From Chitinophaga sp. SYP-B3965 (GTDB lineage: Bacteria; Bacteroidota; Bacteroidia; Chitinophagales; Chitinophagaceae): a stretch of 64,000 nt of DNA. The position numbers and the translations under genes were made by a program. Below the pieces are notes generated by a model. The model was not told the DNA's origin. It saw only the letters and a list, made by a program, of their open reading frames with translations, and searched no databases. The stretch covers positions 1,550,001 through 1,614,000 of the forward strand of contig NZ_WJFD01000001.1 in NCBI RefSeq assembly GCF_009647655.1, in the 5' to 3' direction. Positions 17,984 to 28,500 of this stretch are shown here, one piece after another (position 1 is the first letter of the stretch; each line of letters opens with the position of its first letter).

Positions 17984-19239
17984 TATTTTCTAACGGCTAC
18001 ACGCTGTGCGGAATAGATGCCGGAATGCCCGCTGAAATAGTAAGCCGTAAAACAGGCAATGGCAAAGTAAAGGATATGATCTGTGCCGAATAGTTCAGCA
18101 CCCATGATCGTGCAGGCGATGGGGGTATTTGTGGCTGCGGCAAATACGGCAATGAAACCTAATCCGGCAAAAAGGTCTACCGGTGCGCCGGTTAAAACAG
18201 CGAGCGTGTTCCCCAGTGCCGCGCCAATGAAGAACAAGGGTGTTACTTCTCCCCCTTTAAATCCCATTCCCAAAGTAACTGCAGTAAACACCAGCTTCCA
18301 GAGCCAGCTCCAGGAGCTGACACCATTTTCATGAAAAGCATTTACAATGGAAATACCATCCGGCGATTTAGCGGTAACGCCCAGGCCGAGATAATCGTTT
18401 GTTCCTGCAATGAAGGTGAGCGCAATGATCATACATCCGCCTATTACCGGGATCAGCCATTTATGGGTTGTAATGGTACGATTGGCGAGTTTTTTGATGC
18501 CGTGTGAGGCTTCTGCAAACAGGTAACCTGATAAGCCAAAAGCCACGCCAACCAGCACCACTTTTGCTATCAGCAGGAAATCAAAGTGAGTAAGTGATGT
18601 GTAAGTGATGTGATATTTTGTATGATGAATACCCCAGGTGCTGCAAACAATATCTGCCAGCAAGCTGGCTACCAGGCAAGGCACCAGCGCGTTGTATTTG
18701 ATCCTGCCAATGGTGAGCACTTCCAGGGCAAAAATAGCACCTGTAAGCGGGGTGCCGAATACAGCGCCAAAGCCTGCGGCAATCCCCATCAGGAGTATGA
18801 TGCGGATATCCTCTTTGGAGAGGCGGAACCATTTGCCTAACAACTGCGCCATACTGCCGCCGATCTGTACAGCCGTACCTTCCCTTCCTGCAGAGCCTCC
18901 GAACAGATGTGTGATCAGCGTGGTAATGAGCACTAAAGGCGCCATCCGGGCGGGCACTCCTCCACCCGGTTCATGGATCTCTTCCATGATGAGGTTGTTA
19001 CCGGCCTCTGCATTTTTGCCCCATAGTTTATATAAGAAATGGATGGCAACACCTGCCAGCGGTAGCAACCAGAGCAGCCATTCATGTTCCCAGCGGTAAT
19101 TCGTAACAAGGTCCAGCAGCCAGAGGAACAAAGCTACCAGCGAACCGGCAACGATGGATACGGGAATAGCCAATGCGGTCCAGTAGAGCAGATGACGTAC
19201 GATAGAAAAATGTTCTAAGGAGTACTTATGGTCTTTCAC
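17977..19239 (-). CDS. ClC-type anion channel/antiporter
   Basis: This 420-residue membrane protein has about ten hydrophobic segments. The gating-glutamate motif is present as [15 protein letters not shown], and the C-terminal ClC motifs [21 protein letters not shown] and [20 protein letters not shown] are clear. The usual GSGIPE chloride motif is missing; in its place is [16 protein letters not shown]. That change is typical of a divergent ClC clade, of which some members move fluoride, so the anion is uncertain. It has no CBS domains. Its ATG overlaps the stop of the upstream metallo-hydrolase gene by four bases, so both are translated from one message. No fluoride riboswitch is possible directly upstream because of that overlap. 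Confidence 0.88.
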   Translation of the reverse strand: MKDHKYSLEHFSIVRHLLYWTALAIPVSIVAGSLVALFLWLLDLVTNYRWEHEWLLWLLPLAGVAIHFLYKLWGKNAEAGNNLIMEEIHEPGGGVPARMAPLVLITTLITHLFGGSAGREGTAVQIGGSMAQLLGKWFRLSKEDIRIILLMGIAAGFGAVFGTPLTGAIFALEVLTIGRIKYNALVPCLVASLLADIVCSTWGIHHTKYHITYTSLTHFDFLLIAKVVLVGVAFGLSGYLFAEASHGIKKLANRTITTHKWLIPVIGGCMIIALTFIAGTNDYLGLGVTAKSPDGISIVNAFHENGVSSWSWLWKLVFTAVTLGMGFKGGEVTPLFFIGAALGNTLAVLTGAPVDLFAGLGFIAVFAAATNTPIACTIMGAELFGTDHILYFAIACFTAYYFSGHSGIYSAQRVAVRKYQ

Positions 19240-20183
19240 TGAAATAATTCTAATTGTGAAATATCGTCGTTCCGGGAAGCTGCTCTGCGGCTGCGGTTAA
19301 CGCCTGATTCCGGGAGTTTCCCTTTCAGGTTCACGACCCTGTTGGCAATGGGCACCGGCGCACCTGGCATAAGCGTTTTGCCTGCACTGGCATTTGGGAA
19401 ACGCCTTTTCACCGCAGCGCCTGTAACATGAAAAACCGCCGTTTCCTGGTAACGGGAAGCTACAATGATCTGTGTACCGTCTGCATGCTGATCAAACATG
19501 GTTTGCACCAGCTGCGGGTCATTATTATCCCTGGAAAGATGGGATAATAAAAGATGGCTCATAAATGCAGGGCGGAGACTTGTAAAAAGCTCCAGCGCCT
19601 GTGTGTTGGATAAGTGACCTTTTCCTCCGCGGATCCGGTTCTTCAGAAAGATAGGATACCTACCCTGATCCAGCATCACTTCATCATAGTTCGCTTCCAG
19701 GAAAGCCGCATGGCATTGCTGAAAATGAAAAGCGAGGTTATTGCAGGGGATGCCAATATCTGTGAATACGCCTACTGTGATATTTTCCTGTGTAATGGTA
19801 AAGCTATGTGGTTCTGCGGCATCGTGTTCTTTGGCAAATGCTTTTACGCTGAGCCGTCCTATGTTAACCGGTTCGGCTGCATTAAAAGGCAGCACCAGGT
19901 GATCTTTCAATTGCAGGCCCCCATGGCGCATGGTAGCGGAAGTGATATAAACCGGGAGATGGTATTTATTGGAAAGCACGGTTACCCCGCGAATGTGGTC
20001 TATATGCTCATGTGATATGAAAACAGCCTTCACTTTTTGCATGGAAAGCCCCAGCCGTAACATGCGCCGTTCTGTTTCGCGGCAGGAAATACCTGCATCG
20101 ATCAACACGGCCTCGCTGTCGTTTCCGATATAATAGCAATTTCCGTTACTGCCGGAATTAAGTGATGTAATGAATAATGACAT
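19236..20183 (-). CDS. MBL-fold metallo-hydrolase, WalJ/YycJ-like
   Basis: The protein is 315 residues from the ATG at 20183, preferred over one six codons earlier because [19 protein letters not shown] is the normal start of this family. The metallo-beta-lactamase zinc motif is SHEHIDH at about 58-64, with later ligands in FTDIG and in the [14 protein letters not shown] segment. The family includes WalJ/YycJ, cytoplasmic 5'-3' DNA exonucleases associated with repair. A basic tail ([13 protein letters not shown]) follows the core. It heads a two-gene operon with the ClC gene and is divergent from lemA, with about 95 bases between them. Confidence 0.85.
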   Translation of the reverse strand: MSLFITSLNSGSNGNCYYIGNDSEAVLIDAGISCRETERRMLRLGLSMQKVKAVFISHEHIDHIRGVTVLSNKYHLPVYITSATMRHGGLQLKDHLVLPFNAAEPVNIGRLSVKAFAKEHDAAEPHSFTITQENITVGVFTDIGIPCNNLAFHFQQCHAAFLEANYDEVMLDQGRYPIFLKNRIRGGKGHLSNTQALELFTSLRPAFMSHLLLSHLSRDNNDPQLVQTMFDQHADGTQIIVASRYQETAVFHVTGAAVKRRFPNASAGKTLMPGAPVPIANRVVNLKGKLPESGVNRSRRAASRNDDISQLELFQ

Positions 20184-20277
20184 ATCTGCAATGATGTACA
20201 AATGTAGGGAAATGAATTCGGGTACCGCGAATCAATTATTTCGATTAATTTTCCGGCTGAACCTGAAAATTATAACT

Positions 20278-20835
20278 ATGGGTATTTCAATTGCAGTACT
20301 GGTCATTGTTCTCCTTATCGGGATATGGGCAGTGAGCCTGTATAACAAGCTGGTGAGTAAAAGAACGCTTGTAAAAGAAGCCTGGAGCGGCATTGACGTG
20401 AGCCTCAAAAAGAGGTATGATCTGTTGCCCAACCTGGTAGAAACGGTGAAAGGATATGCTGCACATGAAAAAAGCACCCTGGAAGAAGTGACCCGTTACC
20501 GTACAGCTTCCATGAATGCAGGCTCTACCACAGAAAAAGCACAGGCAGAAAGCGGACTCACCCGGGCACTGGGCTCCCTGTTCGCGGTAGCAGAAAATTA
20601 TCCTGACCTGAAGGCCAGTGAGAATTTCAGGCAACTGCAGGCAGAACTGGCAGATATAGAGAATAACCTGGAATCTGCGCGCCGTTATTACAATGGCACT
20701 GTAAGGGAGAATAATATCCTCGTGGAAAGTTTCCCTTCCAACATTGTTGCCGGTATGTTCAAATTTGAGAAAAGTGAATTCTTTGAAATAGAAGATAGCA
20801 GCCATCGGGAAAGACCAGTTGTTTCTTTCCAATAA
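20278..20835 (+). CDS. lemA: LemA family protein
   Basis: The protein is 185 residues from the ATG at 20278. An ORF start at 20170 would add 36 residues that do not match the family and would run into the divergent promoter. The N-terminal membrane helix MGISIAVLVIVLLIGIWAVSL is followed by a long coiled four-helix region with the conserved stretches YNKLVSKRTLVKEAWSGIDV, KRYDLLPNLVETVKGYAAHE and LESARRYYNGTVRENN. LemA proteins are membrane-anchored with unknown biochemical role. It lies 7 bases before a DUF2207 gene; this pairing is widespread, so the two probably act together at the membrane. Confidence 0.93.
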   Translation: MGISIAVLVIVLLIGIWAVSLYNKLVSKRTLVKEAWSGIDVSLKKRYDLLPNLVETVKGYAAHEKSTLEEVTRYRTASMNAGSTTEKAQAESGLTRALGSLFAVAENYPDLKASENFRQLQAELADIENNLESARRYYNGTVRENNILVESFPSNIVAGMFKFEKSEFFEIEDSSHRERPVVSFQ

Positions 20836-20842
20836 CCCGTTT

Positions 20843-22714
20843 ATGAAGAAAGTATTATTATTCCTGGCAATGTTCTTTGCCACTTTTCCTGTGTGGGCAC
20901 AGGAAGCAGAAAGCATTCAATCCTTCCATGCAGCCATCGTTATAGACAGATCCGGCCTCATCACGATCACGGAGCATATTAAAGTATATGCTGCAGGCGA
21001 TCAGATAAAGAAAGGCATCTTCAGAACGATCCCCGTTTACCGGCAGGATATTTACGGCCATAAAAAGCGGATAGACATCACCGTTAAAGAAGTAACAAAG
21101 AATGGCCAGCAGGAACCGTTCGTTACCATGGAAGAAGGAGAAAACACGAAGATCAGGATCGGGGATGCGGATGTAGACCTGGAACCGGGGGTATATGAAT
21201 ATACTATCCAGTATGAAACAATGGGGCACATCGGGTTCTTTGAGGACTTTGATGAACTCTACTGGAATGTAACGGGGAACGACTGGAACCTGCCTATCAT
21301 CAAGGCTTCTGCATCTGTAGAGCTGCCTGATGGCGCCAGTATCAAACGCACCGCCTGTTATACCGGGCCTTCAGGCTCTAAAGAAACGAACTGCTCGGTG
21401 CAGGATACCCACTTTTCCTGTAACCGGGAATTAAATCCGGGAGATGGCTTCACCATTGCGGTGGCCTTTCCCATAGGGTTCATAAAAAGGCCTCCACCAC
21501 CTTCATTCGGTGAGCGGGTGCTGGACTTCCTCAATAACTTTAAAGAAATACCCTTACTGGCCATCCTGTTCGGTTTCTTCTACTATACCTGGCGCAAATA
21601 TGGAATGGACCCGGTAAAACCTGTAGTAGTGCCCACATTTGAACCACCGGATGGGCTCTCTCCTGCTGCGATTGCTTATTTATACACCCGGCAATCCGGG
21701 AATAAATCATTTACGGCAGCGCTCGTGCATATGGCCGTAAAAAAAGTGATCCGCATCAAGGAAGATTCTGGTGATTATGTGATTGAAAAAGGTCCAACCA
21801 CCCCTACGGTGCTGCCCAAAGAAGAGCAGGATATCTACGAGGAATTACTACGCAATAAAGAGCGGATCAATGTAGATGATAAGAACCATGCGAAATTTTC
21901 TGCCGCGCGCAGAGCCTTTAACAGTTCCATTGTAAGTCAGTTTGATATTAAATCCTATTACCGGCCTAATATCAAACTCATGCTGTATGGCGGCCTGATG
22001 CTGCTGGGCGTCCTGTTGTTGTACCTGCTCCTCACTAATGGAACGGAGGCTTTACCTATTCTTTTCATGGTACCCTTCCTGGCTGCAGGCAGCGGTTTAT
22101 TTTTTGCAGGATTGAGAATGCTGAAAGATGGTTGTGGTGCTTATGCATTCCTTTTAGGCGGTGGATTATTCTTAATCATTCCACTGATCGCCCTGGGACA
22201 TTTCCTGAAAGGATTTTCTATATTATCGCTGGTATTCCTTGGTCTCATCATAGTAGGTTACGTTGTATACATCTACCTGATCAAAGCCCCCACTCCTTTG
22301 GGTGCAGAGAAATCAGCTGCCATAGAAGGCTTTAAGATGTATTTGGAAACCGCTGAAGAGCAACGGCTGGATATGCTTACTCCGCCGGAAAGAACACCGG
22401 AATTGTTTGAAAGGTTATTGCCTTATGCCATTGCATTGGAACTTGAAAATGCCTGGGGAGATAAATTCAAGGATGTATTGGAGCAGGCGAATTATTCTCC
22501 GGAATGGTATTCGGGAGAACCGCTTAATTACAATCGTTTCCCTAATCATTTTGTTTCTTCTGTGTCGGCTGCGCAGATAGATCCTACACCTCCTGCCAGC
22601 AGTAGTTCCGGGAGCAGCAGTAGTAGCAGTGGTTCTTCCAGCTGGAGTTCCGGAAGTAGTAGCAGCGGATCATCCGGTGGCGGTGGTGGTGGTGGAGGTG
22701 GCGGTGGCTGGTAA
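20843..22714 (+). CDS. DUF2207 membrane protein with Ser/Gly-rich tail
   Basis: The protein is 623 residues from the ATG at 20843, which starts the signal peptide MKKVLLFLAMFFATFPVWAQ; an ATG 24 bases earlier overlaps lemA and adds nothing useful. The N-terminal DUF2207 domain (SFHAAIVIDRSGLITITEHI, KKGIFRTIPVYR, YEYTIQYET, LYWNVTGNDW) faces the periplasm. A membrane helix sits near 240 (IPLLAILFGFFYYTW), with three more at about 375-480. A cytoplasmic segment with EGFKMYLETAEEQRLDML is typical of the family. The tail from about 585 is a run of Ser and then 11 Gly ending in Trp, as in TPM/DUF2207 proteins. It is paired with LemA. Confidence 0.92.
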   Translation: MKKVLLFLAMFFATFPVWAQEAESIQSFHAAIVIDRSGLITITEHIKVYAAGDQIKKGIFRTIPVYRQDIYGHKKRIDITVKEVTKNGQQEPFVTMEEGENTKIRIGDADVDLEPGVYEYTIQYETMGHIGFFEDFDELYWNVTGNDWNLPIIKASASVELPDGASIKRTACYTGPSGSKETNCSVQDTHFSCNRELNPGDGFTIAVAFPIGFIKRPPPPSFGERVLDFLNNFKEIPLLAILFGFFYYTWRKYGMDPVKPVVVPTFEPPDGLSPAAIAYLYTRQSGNKSFTAALVHMAVKKVIRIKEDSGDYVIEKGPTTPTVLPKEEQDIYEELLRNKERINVDDKNHAKFSAARRAFNSSIVSQFDIKSYYRPNIKLMLYGGLMLLGVLLLYLLLTNGTEALPILFMVPFLAAGSGLFFAGLRMLKDGCGAYAFLLGGGLFLIIPLIALGHFLKGFSILSLVFLGLIIVGYVVYIYLIKAPTPLGAEKSAAIEGFKMYLETAEEQRLDMLTPPERTPELFERLLPYAIALELENAWGDKFKDVLEQANYSPEWYSGEPLNYNRFPNHFVSSVSAAQIDPTPPASSSSGSSSSSSGSSSWSSGSSSSGSSGGGGGGGGGGGW

Positions 22715-22766
22715 AGCATGCCTACGTAAATAACCCGAAAGCAAACTGCCACACTTCATAAAACGA

Positions 22767-22795
22767 AAGGCCCCCGGTGATCCGGGAGCCTTTTT
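22767..22795. terminator. Hairpin terminator between convergent genes
   Basis: The arms AAAGGCCCCCGG and CCGGGAGCCTTT, separated by TGA(T), pair with one C-A mismatch and are followed by a T-run on the plus strand. It lies 50 bases after the DUF2207 stop and just before the end of the minus-strand epimerase gene, so it probably serves the LemA-DUF2207 operon, and the A-run on its left lets it work in both directions. Confidence 0.8.
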
Positions 22796-22816
22796 CCATT
22801 TTAATTGACTATTGAT

Positions 22817-23665
22817 TCACGAATACATTTTCCTGTAAAACTTCGCGCCTTCTGTAGCCAGTTCATCCGCGCTATTGGCCAGTGGCCGCCATATGCAGGC
22901 GGCTTTGGCAAGGGCAGCGGAGGGCGCTCCGAATGTTTCCAGAACGATAGCGCCTTCATACCCGATCTCCACTAACGCTTCTTTGATGCCTGGCCAGTCC
23001 AGATGCCCGGTTCCCGGCGTGCCACGATCACTTTCGTTACCCTGGATATGGCAGAGCAATGCTTTACCTATCTTCCGGATGGCAGCCGGTATATTCTTTT
23101 CTTCAATATTCGCATGAAAGGTATCCAGCAGTATTTGCAGATGCGGGCTATCTACTTCTTTCACCAGTTCCAGCGCCTGATCTACGGTATTGATCATATC
23201 CGTTTCAAAGCGGTTGAGTGGTTCCAGTCCTATCACCACGCCGTGATCTGCGGCCACTTTGACTGATTCTTTTAAGCCATTGATGCACCATTCCCGTTCC
23301 TGTTTTTTTTGCTCCGGGGACACGATCCTTGTTTTACCAACGGCAGAATAAACAGGCCCTCCAAATACGGGGCTGCCTACTTTTGCAGCAATGGTAACAC
23401 AATTGGCAATGTACCGGAGCCCCTGGTAACGGATACGGGAATCTGTGCTGGATATATCCCTGTCCTCTCCAAACGCGCCGCTGATAGTGATCTTCAGATC
23501 AAGATCACGCGCCCTGCTGATCAATTCATTCCAATCTATTATAGCCGCATCTTCCACCGCTACTTCAATGATATCATACCCTGCTGTTTTGATCTTTTGC
23601 AGGAGATGAAAAGAAGCGGTAGAAAATGGGGATACCCAGATAAAAGTACTTGCGCCAAACTGCAT
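22817..23665 (-). CDS. TIM-barrel sugar isomerase/epimerase (D-tagatose/D-psicose 3-epimerase-like)
   Basis: The protein is 282 residues from the ATG at 23665, four bases after the stop of the Gfo/Idh gene; an earlier in-frame ATG would overlap that gene. It matches the AP-endonuclease-2-type TIM barrel: FGASTFIWVSPF at the start, a metal Glu in VIGLEPLNRFETD, ILLDTFHANIEEKN, CHIQGNESDRGTPGTGHLDW and a second metal Glu in AIVLETFG. The LNRFE segment and the GGPVYSAVGKTR loop resemble the ketose 3-epimerases. No signal peptide is visible, so it is cytoplasmic. It is last in the SusC-ThuA operon, where it would process the (keto)sugar taken up. The exact substrate is unknown. Confidence 0.88.
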   Translation of the reverse strand: MQFGASTFIWVSPFSTASFHLLQKIKTAGYDIIEVAVEDAAIIDWNELISRARDLDLKITISGAFGEDRDISSTDSRIRYQGLRYIANCVTIAAKVGSPVFGGPVYSAVGKTRIVSPEQKKQEREWCINGLKESVKVAADHGVVIGLEPLNRFETDMINTVDQALELVKEVDSPHLQILLDTFHANIEEKNIPAAIRKIGKALLCHIQGNESDRGTPGTGHLDWPGIKEALVEIGYEGAIVLETFGAPSAALAKAACIWRPLANSADELATEGAKFYRKMYS

Positions 23666-23669
23666 GGAA

Positions 23670-24782
23670 CTATTTTTCAAAATCAGGAATATTGATACGT
23701 TTTCCATTGTTCATGGCAGACTCATGTGCGCAGATACCCGCACAGGTGTAATTCGCCGCAATGTGTGCATCTACGGCAGAATCCCTGCCCTCCACGATCG
23801 CAGCAAGGAACTCCTGTACCAGGTGCGGATGTGATCCGCCATGGCCGGCGCCCTGTAAGAAGGATACGTGATTGGGATCATCTATTTTCTCACGTTTGGT
23901 GAAGCTGGCTATTTCCGGGATCAGCAAAGCATCCGTATCCGGTACATCTATCCTGCGGGCATTTTCACCACCATCAAATATTATGTGTTCTTCATCCTGC
24001 AATTGTTCCCACTCGAAAGACATCTTAGTGCCGTATACATCATAGCTTTCGCGATACTGGCGCACTACATCAAAGAGAGAACGGGTGGCTTCTGCTACCA
24101 CATCTGAATTCTTCAAAGTAAAGGTGGCCGTTTCTACCGCAAAAGGAGCATTGTATCTTTTAGCGAGATCATCGCTCAGCCTGCCGGAGCCATGGCATAC
24201 CACGGTCTCAGCTTTTGTGTTGTTGATGCGCAGCAAAGGAGAAATAGCATGTGTGCCATTGAGCATCGGCGGAAATCCTTTCCAGTATTCATCCCATCCT
24301 TCCATGCTCATATCCTGGATATGTGAACCGCGTACAAACTGGATACGGCCCAGCTGGCCTGTTTCTGCGAGGTTCAGTCCGTACAGGAACTCACGGGTGT
24401 ACAAAGCGGTTTCCATCATCATGTACACTTTGTTTGCCTTTCTTTTGGCTGCTACAATGGCGGCACAATCTTCTACCGTCATGGCCATGGGAATGGTGCA
24501 GGCGGTATGTTTGCCGGCGTTGAGGGAAGCCAGTGTCATCTTTGCATGTTCCGGAACAGGTGTTACAATGTGAATGGCATCTACATCTTCCCGTTTCGGC
24601 ACATCTTCATAGTTCGTAAATAACAAATCTTCATCGAGGTTAAATTTAGCCTTCAGTTCATCCAGCGTTTTACGGTTACGGGTACAAATGCCCACTCTTT
24701 TAATGGCAGGATGACGCTGATAGATGGGTATAAATTCCTTTCCAAAGCCCATGCCTACGATAACTACAGTGATCTGTTTCAT
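23670..24782 (-). CDS. Gfo/Idh/MocA family protein with altered EKP motif
   Basis: This 370-residue cytoplasmic protein has an N-terminal Rossmann fold, GMGFGKEFIPIY at 10-21, then RVGICTRN and VDAIHIVTPVPEHA. The family's catalytic EKP motif after AGKH is replaced by CTIP (GKHTACTIPMAM), so the conserved lysine is missing. The C-terminal beta-sheet domain has GRIQFVRGSHIQDMSM and a late His-rich stretch GAGHGGSHPHLVQEF. Family members oxidise or reduce sugars with NAD(P). Without the lysine the reaction may differ or rely on another base. It follows thuA by 25 bases and precedes the epimerase by four. The operon suggests a keto-sugar role. Confidence 0.88.
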   Translation of the reverse strand: MKQITVVIVGMGFGKEFIPIYQRHPAIKRVGICTRNRKTLDELKAKFNLDEDLLFTNYEDVPKREDVDAIHIVTPVPEHAKMTLASLNAGKHTACTIPMAMTVEDCAAIVAAKRKANKVYMMMETALYTREFLYGLNLAETGQLGRIQFVRGSHIQDMSMEGWDEYWKGFPPMLNGTHAISPLLRINNTKAETVVCHGSGRLSDDLAKRYNAPFAVETATFTLKNSDVVAEATRSLFDVVRQYRESYDVYGTKMSFEWEQLQDEEHIIFDGGENARRIDVPDTDALLIPEIASFTKREKIDDPNHVSFLQGAGHGGSHPHLVQEFLAAIVEGRDSAVDAHIAANYTCAGICAHESAMNNGKRINIPDFEK

Positions 24783-24807
24783 TGCAATGCTGATTTATTA
24801 TTAAAGA

Positions 24808-25503
24808 TTATTTTTTTGCTGCCCACTTAACGGCGTTCCTTAAAATGGTTTGGTACACCGGCAATTCATGTGATTCTGCATCATGCCCTAAAGCAAAACC
24901 TACGATGCGTGCTTTGGGGTGATTCACTACGAATAAGGAAGGAAATACTTTGCCTTCTGCATCCGGTGCTGTGGAAGCCAGTACTTTTATACCAGGACCA
25001 GCAGGGTCTGGTGTGTAATAGTACAGTTCGTCTTTCAGTGTGAATTTCTTAACGGCGCCTTTTGTTACAGGATGTTTTGCATCTTTTATATTCACTGTGA
25101 AATCTCCGTACTTAGCATGCCCGCGGCTGCCACCACTCACGAGTTTAAAGTTGTACATCGGCCAATCTTTCCAGTTATACCAGATAGCGGCATGTGCAAG
25201 GATCAATCCTTTTCCTGCGTTCACAAAATCAAAGATGCCCTGCCGTAGTAAAGTATCTTTCAGGGGCTGATTGTTGCAGAGGAAAAGCACATCAATGTTT
25301 TTCAACTGTGGCAGGATCTCATCTGGATCACTGGTGTACTGTACGGTGGCCAGTCCACCCCGTTCCAGTGTGGCGGCATCTGCCTCTTTATACCAGCGGT
25401 CATAATCATGAGAGCTTCCTCCGCCTACTATTAATACGCGGATCTGTGCAAAGGAGGCACTGCTTAAGAGCAGTAATAATGTAACGAGTTTCAATAGTTT
25501 CAT
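24808..25503 (-). CDS. thuA: ThuA domain protein, secreted
   Basis: This 231-residue protein has a signal peptide (MKLLKLVTLLLLLSSASFAQ) and a ThuA glutamine-amidotransferase-like fold. Seen motifs are IRVLIVGGGSSHDYDRWY, DVLFLCNNQPL, GKGLILAHAAIWYNW, VTKGAVKKFTLKDELYYY and RIVGFALGHDAESHELP. ThuA proteins are linked to utilisation of trehalose and sucrose through 3-keto intermediates. The protein should act in the periplasm. It lies 13 bases after the propeller-azurin gene and 25 bases before the Gfo/Idh gene. The pair ThuA with a PVC-type propeller protein is common in Bacteroidota and Planctomycetota operons. Confidence 0.9.
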   Translation of the reverse strand: MKLLKLVTLLLLLSSASFAQIRVLIVGGGSSHDYDRWYKEADAATLERGGLATVQYTSDPDEILPQLKNIDVLFLCNNQPLKDTLLRQGIFDFVNAGKGLILAHAAIWYNWKDWPMYNFKLVSGGSRGHAKYGDFTVNIKDAKHPVTKGAVKKFTLKDELYYYTPDPAGPGIKVLASTAPDAEGKVFPSLFVVNHPKARIVGFALGHDAESHELPVYQTILRNAVKWAAKK

Positions 25504-25516
25504 AAAAGAGGGTATT

Positions 25517-28500
25517 TTATTTAGTTACGACCATAATTCCATTCATGCCTCTCCAATGCCCCGGGAACGTACAAACGAAAGGATATTCTCCCGGCGTTTT
25601 GGGTGCAATGAATTTCAGGCTCACGGTTTCTCCGGGATTTAACAACCGGGTAGCATGCAATACCTGCGGCACTTTGGGTACATACTGCATTTGAGAAGCT
25701 TTGGGATCTCTTACCATGGCATCCGCCGCAGCGCCTACAACAGGCAGGGTACCGGGCTTAATGATGAGCAGGTTATGCTGCATGCCATCCGGGTTCTCCA
25801 GGCGGATGGTAACATTCTGCCCTGCTTTCACGGAAAAACGTTTTTTATCATACTGCATAATATCCTTCACTACTTTCAGGTCTATCACCACAGAAGGAAC
25901 TGCGGCAGCGGCACCGTCATTGCCTGAACCATTTAAGGACAGTGATACATCACGAAGATCTCCCCTTAACCTGTTGCTGGCATATACTGCTACTCTTTGT
26001 TGTTCCTGCATATCTTCTCCTGTACGCAGTGCTACAGTGAGAGGCGCGGTGAACAGACCAGGGGCTTTGCCGGTAGCGGCTACGGCATCGTTGATGAAAA
26101 TACGTATCTGCCCTGTTTTTAACAGTTGTGCAGTTATTTCCATTTTGTCAGGAAGGGGTTCGGTAGTAGTTGCCTGGTAAGCAACCCCTTTCTGATTCAC
26201 GACCATTGTCAGTTTATCTTTGGAAACGAACAGCGCGTAGCCATTTGTTTTATCACCCTGCACTACCAAAGGCCCTTCCAGTTCACGGTTCTCTCTTTTA
26301 TTAAGCAATGCTTTAATGGTGATCTCTTTGGCGGTAACATCCAGCGCTAAAGAAGACACACCACGGTCCAGCTGGTAAGTGGCCTGTTGTAACGCTTTGA
26401 TATAAGGAGAAGCGGGATCTGCTACCGCCAGGAATCCTTTTTCATGGGTGATCACAGCAGCAAACAATGCACGGGCCAGCCAGGGATCTTTCCCGTTCTG
26501 CGTGCTTTGTGAAGCTTTGTATAACAGGGCACCGATCTGCGAAGAAGCAGGATAATCTGCCAGGGCGCGGAATGCGGCAAGTCTTGTTTGCAGGTTACGA
26601 TCATTGAGCACACCACTTTGTGTAATAGCAGGAATACTTTTGCTGTTGCGTGGCATTACTTCCAACGCTGCTTTTCGCACCCCTGCAGCAGGATGTTTGA
26701 GGGCTTTGGTCACTACCAGCAAAGAAGCTGCATTGAGTTCTCCCAAACCCTGCAATGTCCATAATGCATGCACGGCAGGACTGTTCAGCCCTACTGCATC
26801 CACCTTCGGATCATTGATGATTTTATACAATGCGGGGATCGCACTTTTTGCCTGGGATTCCACCAGCAGGCGTTGTGCGTGCATCCGCCAGAACATGTTA
26901 TCATTAGACAAAGCGGCTACGAGCCCTGGTACATCCAACGTGGATAATTGCAGAGGTTTGTAAGGCTTCGCGTCTTTATGTACAATACGGTAGATCCTTC
27001 CATGTACGGAATCACGGAGTTTGCTTTCAAAAGCATTCCCTTTACCATGCGGCTGATCCGTAAAAGGCAATACCATTTCACTGGGCGCCTGTTCTTTTAC
27101 GAACACATTGTGCTGGATGATGAAGTTGTACCAGTCTGCAATCCATACAGCGCCATCAGGCCCCACCTGTGCCTGTACAGGCGCAAACCATTCATCAGAA
27201 CTGGCCAGCAGGTTCCATCCGTCTTTTTCTTTAAACCCTGCGCCATCCGGTTCCATGATGGCCTGGTGCACGAGGCGTACGGTTGGCTCACATACAAAGG
27301 CAATACGGTTCCAGTATTCTTTCGGGAAATTACGGGCCGTGTACAGGTGATGACCTGTAGCGGAAGTAAATCCTCCTACTACATCCACCTGCCGGAGGTT
27401 GGGTGTCATGGCATGCACATCGTAGTGCCCGTCTATTTTCTGAACGGGATCTACGGTTGGCTGCCCGGGTACACTGCGTGTCATATGCCAGAGCGGGAGT
27501 GAATAATATGCGCTGTGGGTATTATTGGCAGTGGAAATAAATACGTTATTGTCTTCAGAGATGCCAAGACCCCAGGTATTATTGGAAGTGCGGCCCAGGA
27601 ATTCAAAGTCTGTTCCGTCAGATCTGAAATGATATACACCTTGTCCGAACCGCTGTGGTTTGCCATCAATAGTACCATTGAAGCCGGAGTAACCTACCAC
27701 GCCCCAGATCTTGTTATCAAAACCATACTGGAGGTTGGATGGTCCGGAATGCGTATCCTGTTTAGCCCAGCCGGTGAACATCACCCTGCGCACATCTGCT
27801 TTATCATCTCCGTTCGTATCCTTCAGGAACAGGAAGTTGGGAGCCATTGCCAGGATCACGCCGCCATTGGCAAAGGTGATGCTGGTAGGGATGTTCAGGC
27901 TATCTGCGAATACGGTGAACTTGTCTGCTTTACCGTCACCATCTGTATCTTCGCAGATCTTGATGCGGTCATTGGCCACACTGTCCACTTCCGTAAATGC
28001 ATTGGGATAATCTACCGTTTCCACGATCCACAGGCGGCCTCTTTCATCCCATGCCATCGCAATGGGTTTGGTGATGTCCGGCTCCTGTGCAAAGAGCTGG
28101 ATCTCAAAACCCAGGGGTATTTGTGTGAGTTTATTAGACTGCTTTGGTTGCAGGGCTTCCTGCATTTTAGGCACGAGGTATCTTTTGGTATAATCCGCAA
28201 TCGTATCCGACTGGTAGATATCCACGTCCGGGATATTAGCGGCCAGGATCTTTTGTTTTACCGCATCTCCCAGCGTCCAGAGGATACTGTCCCGCATATT
28301 GTTGAGAAATGCGTTTGTTTTCCAGGCGCTTTCATCTGTTCCTTTGGTGGTGCGGAACACGCGGCCTTTGTAACTCTTTCCTGTTACATCCAGTAACACC
28401 AGGCCTTTGCCATTCTCCACGAAAGTTTTTACTTTTTGTTCCTGTGCGGGGGTTAATGCCGCATTGATGATCACGCCATCGTACTGTTCCAGGTTATCCA

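Noticed and set aside
19239-19300. Fluoride riboswitch upstream of the ClC gene
   Set aside because: The ClC start overlaps the upstream gene by four bases and no riboswitch-like fold was seen there.
22546-22752. Minus-strand ORF with poly-proline run
   Set aside because: It is the complement of the Gly/Ser-rich tail of the DUF2207 gene; the run is an artefact of repeated GGTGGC.
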